Shown here: positions 55,932 through 64,000 of the stretch, piece after piece
How the letters are laid out: each line of letters starts with the position of its first letter
Position numbering within the stretch: the first letter of the stretch is position 1
Assembly: GCA_017431725.1 (NCBI GenBank)
Contig: JAFRKN010000010.1
Coordinates: 31,787-95,786, forward strand
Direction of reading: 5' to 3'
Length of the DNA: 64,000 nucleotides
From: Candidatus Saccharimonadota bacterium
GTDB taxonomy: Bacteria; Patescibacteriota; Saccharimonadia; Saccharimonadales; Saccharimonadaceae
Translations under genes and position numbers: made by a program
Notes under the pieces: generated by a model
Databases searched by the model: none
What the model was told of the DNA's origin: nothing
The model's input: the letters and a program-made list of their open reading frames with translations, nothing else

Positions 55932-58092
55932 TAAAGAAATGTCACCTAATAGCGGAGAAGTTAATAACCAAACCCCTCGTTCGACCTACGAAGAGCGTGG
56001 TGAAAAAGCCATTGACGCTAACGAGATAGAATACGTTACTACTCCATATGGTGGAGTTGTTCCACGTTTGAAAAAACACGAAGCTGCTCCCGAAAAAGCT
56101 CCTGATGATTCAGCGCAAGGAGTCGAAATAGAATATGTCACTACTCCATATGGTGGAGTTGTTCCACGTGTTAAACGTCCAAATGCCCCAACTCCAGAAC
56201 CTAAACCTGAAGCTGAGCCAGCTTCAACAAATCAAGAATCCGGCACTCCTTTAGGGGAAGGTAATGAAGTAGAAGATTTTACCGCTCGACTTCGTCGTCA
56301 AAGAGAAGAAATGAATGCATCTGGAGCTTCTAGCGAAGAATCTTCTAAAGAAGAAGTGGTTGAGACCGTCACAGAAGACGCCGAAAAATCTGAGGAAGAT
56401 TCAGAAATCGACGAACTCATCCGTCAAGCTAGAGAGATGAGGGCACAAATCAAAAAAGATTTAGCTCGTATTGAAGACCAAATTAACCAACTTGAACAAG
56501 CTCACGCAGGAGCTAATTTACAGGACGCGCGCGCAGCTGCCCTAAATAAAGAGCGTATAGACATTCTAGACAAAGAACGCGAAGTCCTATTAGATGATGC
56601 TCTCAAACAAGAACTTAATGCAGCTAGGACTGCAGAAGTTAATACAGGCCGGACTGAAGTTATTAATCCCAAAGCCGAGGCGGCCTATGATAAAACTAGA
56701 AAATCAGAAAAATCTCCTTCCAAAGCAAAAATCAGAAATATTGCTAAAAAAGCCTTAGTTAGTTTGCTTCTTGTCGCCTCATTCGCAACCGGCTTTATGG
56801 GCGGTTATAATTACGATAGAGATAACTTCGAGAATGATTCAACCCCTCAATCAACCGAAGAGCAAACCTTCGACGGCGGAGAAAGGCACGAATTAGAATA
56901 CGGTATAAAAGATGGTTATAATGAAAAAGGCATGTGGGAGTCGAGTGAAAAACCAAGTGATTATGCTTTTGCTAGCGCCAAAGAAATAGCTACGATATTT
57001 GACGGTGATGAATGTGAAATGATGAAATATACAGCCGGCAACCAAGTTGAAAGTCTCGCCGACTACATTGCCAATATGCCAGAAGAACTCCAACCGGAAG
57101 GTTTCAAAGGCTTAAGCATTTTAGAAACTGAAGCCAAACTCGAAAGTTTGAGCGACAAAGAATACAATGCTATTAAAAATCAGTTTGATCAACAAATTGA
57201 CCAAGCCTTCACTCGAAAAACTACCTTAAATGGCAATTATCAAAATTCTTATATGAGATTAAAAGATCCTAATGGTCCAGTCACTCATGACAACATGGAA
57301 TTAGTTGAATGTACAACTAATGAAAACGGTCTCAGAGTCGTAGAATTTTATTGGCTCGACCAAAACGGCAACGAAATTGGTTCAATGACCGTAAAAATTG
57401 CTTACGATGAAAATGGAAATATCAACGGCGGTTGTATGCAAGCGGTCAATCCAGAGGGTTCAACACCAATTTATACCGCCATGCCAACCGTCCCTGATCA
57501 AGTTACGCCTCCAGCTCCAGACCAGCCGGAGCCCGAACCGGAGCCCGAGTCAGACCCAACTCCAACACCTGAACCTGACCCAACACCAGAACCAACACCA
57601 GATCCCACTCCTGAACCAACACCTGAACCAACACCAGATCCCACTCCTGACCCAACACCTGACCCAACCCCAGACCCAACTCCTGCTCCAAAAGACTATG
57701 ACAATATGGAACGTATCGATGAACAAATTTTAGATGACATTGCCGATGATATTGGCACCGACGAAGTCGTGGTAACCCCAACGCCAGAAGTTAGTCCAAA
57801 CGATTTAACAGAACAGCCGACCGCCGAAGCGTACGAAGGCACCGCTCCAACTATCGTCCAAAACGAAGCTTCTGTTGATGCTGAGCCAATCCAAGAGCAA
57901 ATCAGCCCAGAAAACGACTACAGCCAAAATCTCGGTGGAGCTAATGCTGGAGAATATGCTCCAGTTCAGGCTGATGAGGCAGCTCAAGCTCAAGCTGATG
58001 CCGCCGAAATACCAATTGAACAAGCTCCAGGTGTGCAAGACGTTGGTGGCCAGGAGCTTAACGATATTTTAAATGATTTAGGTATTAACTAA
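55924..58092 (+). CDS. Large single-pass surface protein with proline-rich repeats
   Basis: 722 residues. Two near-identical units EIEYVTTPYGGVVPR occur at about residues 36 and 69. A coiled-coil, Glu/Arg-rich cytoplasmic part runs to about 255. One membrane helix lies at about 275-295 (KALVSLLLVASFATGFMGGY), then a domain of about 230 residues with CEMMKYTAGNQVESLADYIA and FYWLDQNGNEIGSMTVKIAY. A wall-spanning Pro repeat (PEPTPDPTPEPTPEP) and an acidic Gln-rich tail follow. There is no cleavable signal, so the N-terminus stays inside. AGGAGG precedes the ATG. Likely an envelope-spanning structural protein. Confidence 0.7.
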   Translation: MNNKEMSPNSGEVNNQTPRSTYEERGEKAIDANEIEYVTTPYGGVVPRLKKHEAAPEKAPDDSAQGVEIEYVTTPYGGVVPRVKRPNAPTPEPKPEAEPASTNQESGTPLGEGNEVEDFTARLRRQREEMNASGASSEESSKEEVVETVTEDAEKSEEDSEIDELIRQAREMRAQIKKDLARIEDQINQLEQAHAGANLQDARAAALNKERIDILDKEREVLLDDALKQELNAARTAEVNTGRTEVINPKAEAAYDKTRKSEKSPSKAKIRNIAKKALVSLLLVASFATGFMGGYNYDRDNFENDSTPQSTEEQTFDGGERHELEYGIKDGYNEKGMWESSEKPSDYAFASAKEIATIFDGDECEMMKYTAGNQVESLADYIANMPEELQPEGFKGLSILETEAKLESLSDKEYNAIKNQFDQQIDQAFTRKTTLNGNYQNSYMRLKDPNGPVTHDNMELVECTTNENGLRVVEFYWLDQNGNEIGSMTVKIAYDENGNINGGCMQAVNPEGSTPIYTAMPTVPDQVTPPAPDQPEPEPEPESDPTPTPEPDPTPEPTPDPTPEPTPEPTPDPTPDPTPDPTPDPTPAPKDYDNMERIDEQILDDIADDIGTDEVVVTPTPEVSPNDLTEQPTAEAYEGTAPTIVQNEASVDAEPIQEQISPENDYSQNLGGANAGEYAPVQADEAAQAQADAAEIPIEQAPGVQDVGGQELNDILNDLGIN

Positions 58093-58113
58093 GGGTGAGC
58101 AGAAAGGAACCAA

Positions 58114-59529
58114 ATGAAAAAATCTATTATTAAAAGAAACTTCCTGAAAGGAATAGCTACAACTTTCATTCTTAGCATGATTACCATAGCGTCAGCCTCC
58201 GCTTGGGGACCAGAACGCACCACTTTTACTATGGAATCACCTGCATCTTATCCAACCTTCAACTCCATTACTAATAATCCAACTATTGGCGATGAACGTG
58301 ATTTTGTTAGAGTTGGAGAGATAAATGCAGATGTAACTGATCTAAAAAATGAAATTAAAGTTGTTCCTGGCAGGCAATATTTAGTCTATGTCTATTTTCA
58401 CAACAACGCTTCCGCAACTTATAATGATTCAGCTCATAATAATGTTGGCGTAGCTTTAAGAACTCGTATGTCCAGCTCATTCTCAACTGTTCTCACACCA
58501 GCCAATAAAGGAACCATCACGGCGACTATTACTGCTGAAAATTCTAACCCGCTTTCAGTTTGGGATGAAGCCTACATGACAACCGACACCGAAAAAGTTT
58601 TACTACACTATGTAGCAGGCTCTGCCAAAATCTATAATGATTGGAAAGCAAACGGTTCAGTTATGCCATCTAGCCTCTTTACCGAAGAAGGGACTTTGCT
58701 CGGTCTCAATGCTTTAAACGGTGTCATACCAGGCTGCGAAGAATATCACGGAGTCGTTACCTATGTCCTTCAAGCCGACGAGCTTGGTGGCTCTATCGAA
58801 AAATCCGTTTCGAAAGATGGCACAACCTTCAGCAAAAGTGTCAATCTTGCTCCAGGCGAAGAGGCGATTTATCAACTCACTATTATGAATACTGGCGACG
58901 TAGCCTTAACTAATGCCACAATTAAAGATACCCTTCCAACAGGCTTAACTTTAGTTCCTGGTAGTGTTAAATTACGCGCTAATTCATCCACTACATGGGA
59001 TGAACTCTCGGATAACATTTTTGGCGCTGGCTATAATCTCGGCACTGTTGGCACGGGCAACGTAATATATATTCAATATAAAGTTACCGCTGGCACCGAT
59101 TTTGATTGTGAAGGGACTGAGCTTACCAACAAAGCCACGTTAACTTATGATAGCGATCAAGCTTCTGGTGAAACCAAAGAGACTTCTACCACAATCACCG
59201 TCAAAAAGACAGATTGTGAGGAACCAGTAATTCCTTTAGATACTTGCGAAACTAACCCAGCTCTCCCAGAATGTCAAGAAAAGAACTGCAAAACCAATCC
59301 CGAAATGGAAGGTTGTCAAGAACTCCCAGAAACTGGACCAGTTGAAATCATCATGGCTATTGTAGTGATTGCAGGTATCGCTGGCGCAGGTTATTATTTA
59401 TATCGTACTCGCAAAACTCTTAAAACTGTTGAAGGCGATGTATCTGGCAAAGATCTCTCTGAATCAAGTGAAGAAAAAGGCGAAGAGAAATCCGATGACT
59501 CTTCCCAAAAACCGAATGATATGGTATAA
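58114..59529 (+). CDS. LPXTG-type surface protein with DUF11 domain
   Basis: 471 residues. Signal peptide ending near ASASA (residue 29), a beta-rich domain to about 230, then a DUF11 domain (about 230-365) with SVNLAPGEEAIYQLTIMNTG and ATIKDTLPTGLTLVPGSV. A Cys/Pro/Glu linker leads to the sorting signal LPETGP, a membrane helix and RTRK. Unusually, some 40 acidic residues follow the basic stop. The LPETG implies a sortase encoded elsewhere. GAAAGGAACC precedes the ATG. It is in the same unit as the Pro-repeat protein. Confidence 0.8.
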   Translation: MKKSIIKRNFLKGIATTFILSMITIASASAWGPERTTFTMESPASYPTFNSITNNPTIGDERDFVRVGEINADVTDLKNEIKVVPGRQYLVYVYFHNNASATYNDSAHNNVGVALRTRMSSSFSTVLTPANKGTITATITAENSNPLSVWDEAYMTTDTEKVLLHYVAGSAKIYNDWKANGSVMPSSLFTEEGTLLGLNALNGVIPGCEEYHGVVTYVLQADELGGSIEKSVSKDGTTFSKSVNLAPGEEAIYQLTIMNTGDVALTNATIKDTLPTGLTLVPGSVKLRANSSTTWDELSDNIFGAGYNLGTVGTGNVIYIQYKVTAGTDFDCEGTELTNKATLTYDSDQASGETKETSTTITVKKTDCEEPVIPLDTCETNPALPECQEKNCKTNPEMEGCQELPETGPVEIIMAIVVIAGIAGAGYYLYRTRKTLKTVEGDVSGKDLSESSEEKGEEKSDDSSQKPNDMV

Positions 59530-59530
59530 T
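59522..59530 (+). promoter_or_regulatory. rplU promoter
   Basis: TGGTATAAT (box 59525-59530) overlaps the stop codon of the LPXTG gene. A 24-nt leader with AAGGAA precedes the ATG. Confidence 0.65.
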
Positions 59531-59554
59531 CATACGAGTTAATCAAGGAATCAT

Positions 59555-59863
59555 ATGAAAAAAGCAGTCATCCTCGTCGGCGGGAAACAGTATCTCGTCG
59601 CCGAAAAAGAGACCCTATGGGTGGACCTCCTCCCAGTAGGCACTAAAGAGCTCGAACTTGACGCTTTACTGGTTATTGATGGCGACAAAACTACTGTCGG
59701 CACTCCTACGGTAAAGGGCGTAAAGGTTTCAGCTAAAGTCAAGACGCCCGAAGTAAAAGGCGACAAACTTCGTATTATTCGCTACAAAGCAAAAAAGCGC
59801 GTCCACAAAGAAACTGGTCATCGCCAAAAATACTCCGAGATCGAAATTACGAAAATCGGCTAA
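59555..59863 (+). CDS. rplU: 50S ribosomal protein bL21
   Basis: 102 residues. KKAVILVGGKQYLVAEKETL then LLVIDGDKTTVGTPTVKGVK, and RIIRYKAKKRVHKETGHRQK are the bL21 signature blocks. It binds 23S rRNA. rpmA, the usual partner, does not follow; a family B palindrome and parA come next. Its TAA stop is the first part of the palindrome's left arm. Confidence 0.95.
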   Translation: MKKAVILVGGKQYLVAEKETLWVDLLPVGTKELELDALLVIDGDKTTVGTPTVKGVKVSAKVKTPEVKGDKLRIIRYKAKKRVHKETGHRQKYSEIEITKIG

Positions 59864-60052
59864 AAATTAAAAAACTAACTCAAGAGAGCATGTAACGAAC
59901 CCTCGTAATTTTTACAACATTTCCTCATCTGAGACGAGTAAAGTTGCGAGCGAAGCGAGACAACTTGATCGAGGCGAAGATTGAGCGAAATGTTTGTAAA
60001 AATTATCAAGGCGTGAAGTTACCCGCGAACGAGAGTTAGTTTTTTAATTTTT
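59862..60052. repeat. Palindrome family B, copy 2 (after rplU)
   Basis: Outer arms AAAAATTAAAAAACTAACTC (59862-59881) and GAGTTAGTTTTTTAATTTTT (60033-60052) are exact complements but differ in sequence from copy 1. Inner arms TAATTTTTACAACATTT and AAATGTTTGTAAAAATTA (59988-60005) pair with one bulge. An extra stem AAGTTG/CAACTT sits in the central loop. The shared cores match copy 1. It begins inside the rplU stop codon. Confidence 0.87.
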
Positions 60053-60062
60053 ACATGACTTA

Positions 60063-60071
60063 TGTTATAAT
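60063..60071 (+). promoter_or_regulatory. parA promoter
   Basis: TGTTATAAT (box 60066-60071), 10 nt before the ATG at 60082; it is directly downstream of the family B palindrome. Confidence 0.62.
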
Positions 60072-60081
60072 TATAAGCAAT

Positions 60082-60861
60082 ATGAGTGCGAAGGTAATTT
60101 GCGTTACAAACCAAAAAGGCGGAGTAGGGAAGACTACTACAGCCGTTAACCTTGCCTATTATCTCGCCAAAGATAAAAAAAAGACTCTTCTGATTGATTT
60201 TGATCCTCAAGGCAATGCCACTTCTGGACTCGGCATTGAAAAACACGATAAAAGCGGGCTTAAATCAACCATGACGGAAGTTATTTTGGGACAAACCGAA
60301 CTCAAAGATACTATTCGCTCAACTAAGTACAAAAACTTTGATCTCGCTCCGACTACTCCCGAGCTCGCCAATGCTGAAGTTGAAATCACTAATATGCAAC
60401 GTAAATTTGTCCGTCTTCGCGATGCTATTCGCACGGTCGCCTCAAATTATGATTATATTATTATTGATTCACCTCCATCTCTTAGCCTTCTCACGGTTAA
60501 TGGCATGATCGCTTCAGACTATTTACTTCTACCAGTCCAAACCGAATTTTATGCTCTAGAAGGCGTGGCCCAACTTTTAGAAAGCATGAAACTAGTCATG
60601 AAGCAGGCCAATCCAAACCTAAAACTGCTTGGTGTTCTTGCAACCATGTATGATAAAAGAACTAGTCTTTCCGCTCAAGTCTATGCCGAAATTAAAAAGT
60701 ATTTCAAGCAACTAACTTTTAAAACGACCATCCCACGCAACGTTCGTGTCGCCGAAGCCCCTAGCCACGGCGTCCCCGTTGGTGCTTATGATAAGTTTTC
60801 TAAAGGCGCTAAAGCCTACAAAGAATTTGCCAAAGAAGTTATAGAAAGGACCAAAAAATGA
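60082..60861 (+). CDS. parA: Chromosome partitioning ATPase ParA (Soj)
   Basis: 259 residues. Deviant Walker A KVICVTNQKGGVGKTTTAVN, switch I with LIDFDPQGNATSGLGI, and Walker B DYIIIDSPPSLSLLT are all present, and RNVRVAEAPSHGVPVGAYDK closes the fold. It forms an ATP-dependent gradient on DNA that moves ParB-bound origins. An in-frame ATG at 60055 overlaps the -10 box, so 60082 is used. The stop overlaps the parB ATG (ATGA). Confidence 0.96.
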   Translation: MSAKVICVTNQKGGVGKTTTAVNLAYYLAKDKKKTLLIDFDPQGNATSGLGIEKHDKSGLKSTMTEVILGQTELKDTIRSTKYKNFDLAPTTPELANAEVEITNMQRKFVRLRDAIRTVASNYDYIIIDSPPSLSLLTVNGMIASDYLLLPVQTEFYALEGVAQLLESMKLVMKQANPNLKLLGVLATMYDKRTSLSAQVYAEIKKYFKQLTFKTTIPRNVRVAEAPSHGVPVGAYDKFSKGAKAYKEFAKEVIERTKK

Positions 60862-61697
60862 AAGGTTTAGGTAGAAGTTTTGAAAGTTTAATTCCCACCG
60901 AGCTGATTGATGATGAATTTGACCCTACAGCTTTGGAGGATAAAAAAGAAAGCAAACTCAAAGAATTAAAACTTGAAGAAATCGTCCGCGACGAAGAACA
61001 GCCTCGTCGAGAGTTCAACAAGGAAGCTCTCGAAGCTCTCGCTGCGTCAATTAAAGAACATGGCGTTCTCCAACCAATTGTTGTCACGAAAGAAGAAGGG
61101 AAATATAAAATTGTCGCCGGCGAACGGCGTTGGCGTGCTAGCAAAATCGCTGGCCTAAAGAAAATCCCTGCAATTATCCGCACTTTGGATTCTCAAAATC
61201 GCCTTGAACTTTCCATTATTGAAAATGCTCAACGTGAAGATTTAAACGCCATCGAACTAGCTACTGCTTATGCAAAATTAAAAACTCAGTTTAATCTTAG
61301 CACCGAAGACATTGCCGCTAAAGTAGGGAAGAGCGAACAAACTGTCCAAAACACCCTTCGTCTACTTACTCTTCCTGAAGAAGCCAAAAAAACCATGGTT
61401 AAAGAAAAACTTACTGAAGGAGTTATGCGCCCTCTAGTTTCACGCGACGAAAAAACCATTCAAAAAGTTCTTCCAAAAATTGTTAAAGAAGGTTGGACCG
61501 CACGCAAAGTTGAACGTTATTTCGCCGAAACCAAACAAAAATCTAGCGCCACCGCTATCAAACGCAGTGCTTACCTAAAAGACGAAGACCGTCTTAGTGC
61601 TAAATATAACGTTGTTGCCAAAATCACTGGCCGTAGTCTCACCTTTAAATGTAAAAATGAATCAGACCTTAATTCTTTAATTAAAAAACTTTCTTAA
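60858..61697 (+). CDS. parB: Chromosome partitioning protein ParB (Spo0J)
   Basis: 279 residues. KGLGRSFESLIP is the N-terminal ParA-contact peptide. The CTPase/sulfiredoxin-like domain has NKEALEALAASIKEHGVLQP, IVVTKEEGKYKIVAGERRWR and SIIENAQREDLNAIELATAY. The HTH is LSTEDIAAKVGKSEQTVQN. It loads at parS and slides as a clamp. No exact parS (TGTTTCACGTGAAACA) was seen in the window. The replication origin is normally close to parAB, but dnaA is not in view. Confidence 0.95.
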   Translation: MKGLGRSFESLIPTELIDDEFDPTALEDKKESKLKELKLEEIVRDEEQPRREFNKEALEALAASIKEHGVLQPIVVTKEEGKYKIVAGERRWRASKIAGLKKIPAIIRTLDSQNRLELSIIENAQREDLNAIELATAYAKLKTQFNLSTEDIAAKVGKSEQTVQNTLRLLTLPEEAKKTMVKEKLTEGVMRPLVSRDEKTIQKVLPKIVKEGWTARKVERYFAETKQKSSATAIKRSAYLKDEDRLSAKYNVVAKITGRSLTFKCKNESDLNSLIKKLS

Positions 61698-61714
61698 AAA
61701 ATAGCAAAAAACTA

Positions 61715-61743
61715 TTGCACTAAATAAAAATAAGAATTATACT
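61715..61743 (+). promoter_or_regulatory. Promoter of the FISUMP surface protein gene
   Basis: TTGCAC (61715-61720), 17 bp, TATACT (61738-61743). ATACTAAATATAGTGC (61739-61754), which resembles an NrdR box at 13 of 16 positions, covers the -10 box and start point. Confidence 0.65.
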
Positions 61744-61792
61744 AAATATAGTGCGTTAATAGGTCATACGCATAAAATAAAAAACAATAGTC

Positions 61793-64000
61793 ATGAAAAC
61801 CATAAAGATAGAAATTTTGGGAGCAAAAAAAATATTTCTGACTGCCACAGCCAGCCTAGTTTTTAGTGTTTGTTGTAGCCTTACACTAGGCTCTGATTTT
61901 GTTTTGGCCTATACTACCACTCTCTCTACTTCTGGTATAGTCTCAGTAGATGTCTCTTCTGCTGCTGATGGCGCAGCTATGGGTACGGACAATGTAGTAG
62001 TAAATTCCACTTGCCCATTAGGTTATACTCTATCTATTGGTGGACCTACTGATAATGCTTTATATAAAGGCGGAGATAATACTTCTACTTCTACTATTCC
62101 TACTACTACTGGCACTGTCTCTACTCCCAAAGCTCTAGTAGGAGAAGGTAATCTAGGCACATGGGGATATTCTACTACGGCTAATACTACCGCTACTTCA
62201 GCTAACTTTATTGGGCTTTCTAGTGCTGCTAATACTTTAATTACTAAAGCTTCGGGTTCAGCTTCGGGTGGCGATACTATACCAGTTTATTATGGTGTAT
62301 CAGTAGATAATACTATAGAACCAGGTCTATATAAAATGTCTAATAATAATGCTATAACTTATTATCTAACTGCCAGTGCTAATTGTTCCATCTACAAGAT
62401 TCAATATAATGATAATGGTGCTAATTCTTCTACTACTATGGGTATTACCCATAATAATGTGCATGAAGATAATGAAGTCACTTTAGCTGCTTCTAATTAC
62501 AAAAGAACAGGATACGGCTTTGCGGGTTGGTCTACCGTGCAACTTAATCCAGGCTCTGCTACTTTCCAATCAGATTTAGCCACCGCTAAAGCTGCTGGCC
62601 AAGTCTTTGGCCCTAATGAAACTATTACCGCTAATGCCTCCTTTATTTCTCATGCTACCGTAGTTAATTCTGAACAAATTATTACTTTATATGCTATATG
62701 GGTGCCATCAGCTGGTAATATTCAGAACTGGACTGGTTGTTCCTCCATGACTACAGGTCAAGTCACTGCCTTAAAAGACACTAGAGATAATGATGTGTAT
62801 GCTGTAGCTAAACTAGCTGATGGTAATTGTTGGATGATTGAGAACTTAAGATTAGACTATGATGCTAGCCATAACTCAGATGGGACTTTAGCACAAGGCT
62901 ATGATGGAGTGTTCTCTGGTCTAGCTCAACCTGAAACTGCCAACTTTATCAATTCTACTACTGCTAACAGTTTATATTACTCTGGCACTCAATCTGGTAC
63001 CGCTACTATAAATATAGGTGCTACTGATTATCCAGAGTATCGTTTTCCTAGATATCGTAATGATAACACTAATTCAAACTCCACTATCAACCCTAATACT
63101 ACCGTTAATTCAATGTCTGGCACAAACCAAAATATTTATTCCTACGGCGACTATTATACTTGGGCAGCTGCTATTGCAAATACAAGCTATCATGAGACTG
63201 ATAATCAATCCGCTACTACTACCTCTCTTTGTCCCGCTGGTTGGCGATTGCCTAAAGGTGGTAATAAGAATAGAATAATATCTGATGATGATAATGAATT
63301 TTGGAACCTCATTGTAGATGAACTAAACAATGGCACTTTGCCTGCTAACTATGATAGCTCTACTTATCCATATTATGATGGTTCAGCAGAAGGAACCCCT
63401 GTGAGTAAACTAGTTAGAACTTATCCAAATAACTTTCTTTACTCTGGTAACGCTGAGGGATCGATGGTATATAGTAGAGGTAGCTATGGGTACTATTGGT
63501 CGTCTACTGAGCGCTATATTAACAACTCGTACCATCTGTGTCTGGGCAACCTACGTGTTGATCCGGGCACGCGCTTCTGGGACAAGAGCGAGGGTTATTC
63601 TATTCGTTGTTTAGCTAGCACTGAATACACAATTTCATATAATGCTAACGGCGGGACGGGGACAATGAATGACCAAAAAGTTGAAGTTGGCGATATAGTA
63701 AATTTGAATCCAAACTCCTTTACCCGAACAAACTATATCTTTGCAGGCTGGAACACGGCAGCGAATGGCAGTGGGACAAGTTATACTGATGGGCAATCGG
63801 TGAGCAATCTTGCAGCAGCTGGTGGGACAATTACTCTCTATGCCCAATGGAAACAACTCCTTTATGATAAAGTTGCTTCCATGACTAAAGGTACTCAAAC
63901 TGCCGCTAATCTCCAAACTGCCATTTCTAGTTCCAATTCAGGTGTTTATACTTATAATAGTTCCGTCTTCGGAGCTTCTACTGATGCAAATAATAATTAT
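61793..64000 (+). CDS. Secreted FISUMP-domain protein with InlB B-type repeats (partial, runs off window)
   Basis: 736 codons are visible and the frame is open to the last base. A signal peptide ends near VLA (residue 42). A Thr/Ser-rich beta domain follows, similar in style to the Hint protein at 2986, then a first InlB B-type repeat (CSIYKIQYNDNGAN ... GYGFAGWST ... TLYAIW). Next comes a Fibrobacter succinogenes major paralogous domain with DNDVYAVAKLADGNCWMIEN, CPAGWRLPKGG and YWSSTERY. A second InlB repeat (YTISYNANGGTGTMNDQ ... TLYAQWK) follows. Such proteins are long, host- or matrix-binding surface proteins. No ribosome site is obvious before the ATG. Confidence 0.82.
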   Translation, partial: MKTIKIEILGAKKIFLTATASLVFSVCCSLTLGSDFVLAYTTTLSTSGIVSVDVSSAADGAAMGTDNVVVNSTCPLGYTLSIGGPTDNALYKGGDNTSTSTIPTTTGTVSTPKALVGEGNLGTWGYSTTANTTATSANFIGLSSAANTLITKASGSASGGDTIPVYYGVSVDNTIEPGLYKMSNNNAITYYLTASANCSIYKIQYNDNGANSSTTMGITHNNVHEDNEVTLAASNYKRTGYGFAGWSTVQLNPGSATFQSDLATAKAAGQVFGPNETITANASFISHATVVNSEQIITLYAIWVPSAGNIQNWTGCSSMTTGQVTALKDTRDNDVYAVAKLADGNCWMIENLRLDYDASHNSDGTLAQGYDGVFSGLAQPETANFINSTTANSLYYSGTQSGTATINIGATDYPEYRFPRYRNDNTNSNSTINPNTTVNSMSGTNQNIYSYGDYYTWAAAIANTSYHETDNQSATTTSLCPAGWRLPKGGNKNRIISDDDNEFWNLIVDELNNGTLPANYDSSTYPYYDGSAEGTPVSKLVRTYPNNFLYSGNAEGSMVYSRGSYGYYWSSTERYINNSYHLCLGNLRVDPGTRFWDKSEGYSIRCLASTEYTISYNANGGTGTMNDQKVEVGDIVNLNPNSFTRTNYIFAGWNTAANGSGTSYTDGQSVSNLAAAGGTITLYAQWKQLLYDKVASMTKGTQTAANLQTAISSSNSGVYTYNSSVFGASTDANNNY

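Noticed and set aside
56068..56178. parS-like TGTTCCACGTG at the two EIEYVTTPYGGVVPR repeats
   Set aside because: Only 11-12 of 16 positions match the parS consensus. The similarity follows from the repeated Val-Val-Pro-Arg codons in the Pro-repeat protein gene.
1..64000. CRISPR array or prophage
   Set aside because: No regularly spaced direct repeats and no phage structural genes were seen.

Overview
This 64 kb stretch looks like the chromosome of an ultra-small Candidate Phyla Radiation bacterium, most like Candidatus Saccharibacteria (TM7). That placement is inference from gene content; no 16S rRNA gene is present. It rests on densely packed essential genes with almost no biosynthesis, a complete type IV pilus locus with three GFT-type pilins sharing a C-terminal disulfide motif, a VirB2/TrbC-like two-helix protein, an amino-acid ABC importer, large repeat-rich surface proteins, and UGA used as a stop. 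UGA as a stop argues against the code-25 lineages Absconditabacteria and Gracilibacteria.

Layout. 1-2900: partial rlmH, tRNA-Gln with a palindromic tail, ftsK. 2986-5102: a Hint-domain surface protein and a MazF-like toxin. 5103-5340: two candidate small RNAs. 5445-7600: rpsF-ssb-rpsR-efp-tlyA-like. 7868-19278: pilM-N-O-(P-like)-B-T-C, three pilins, prepilin peptidase and a minor pilin. 19281-23303: xerD-like recombinase, ndk, glnQ-glnM-glnH and tRNA-Arg. 23329-26492: membrane foldase, a CfrBI-like restriction-modification pair, tRNA-Gly. 26542-33299: argS, orn, YjbR-like, mscL, dnaG, rpoD and a VirB2-like pilin. 33301-40416: lipid kinase, zeta-like kinase, APH-like kinase, nucleotide kinase, polA, RhuM-Fic. 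40413-45396: NrdD-like protein with NrdR boxes, phospholipase-like protein, fpg, holA, rpsT, a DHH-like protein. 45440-51610: tRNA-Asp, rpsU, adk, map, ftsA, ftsZ, nrdR, thioredoxin-fold protein, mscS. 51635-64000: ileS, a surface-protein operon ending in an LPXTG protein, rplU, parA-parB, and the start of a FISUMP/InlB-repeat surface protein cut by the window end.

The most unusual feature is a set of palindromic elements. One family (A) has six recognisable copies. Each has an outer stem different in every copy, a variable first hairpin, and a near-constant second hairpin CCCGT-NNNG-ACGGG. Two copies are intergenic. Four sit in frame inside essential genes (argS twice, polA, ileS) and are read in two different frames, so the nucleic-acid fold rather than a peptide appears to be conserved. 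A second, unrelated 164-bp palindrome also lies in frame in ileS. A different family (B) has two full copies and one remnant, always just 3' of a gene. Two tRNA genes are followed by palindrome arrays, and the tRNA-Gln array ends in an exact 19-nt copy of the tRNA 3' end. These recall Rickettsia palindromic elements.

A second theme is expression. Many genes carry an extended -10 box (TGNTATAAT) exactly 6 nt before the start codon, the geometry expected for leaderless mRNAs, and one 24-bp perfect palindrome serves two divergent genes. A third theme is loss of zinc sites: DnaG lacks all four CHC2 ligands and NrdR has no cysteine at all, although NrdR-type operator boxes are present at 40.9 kb.
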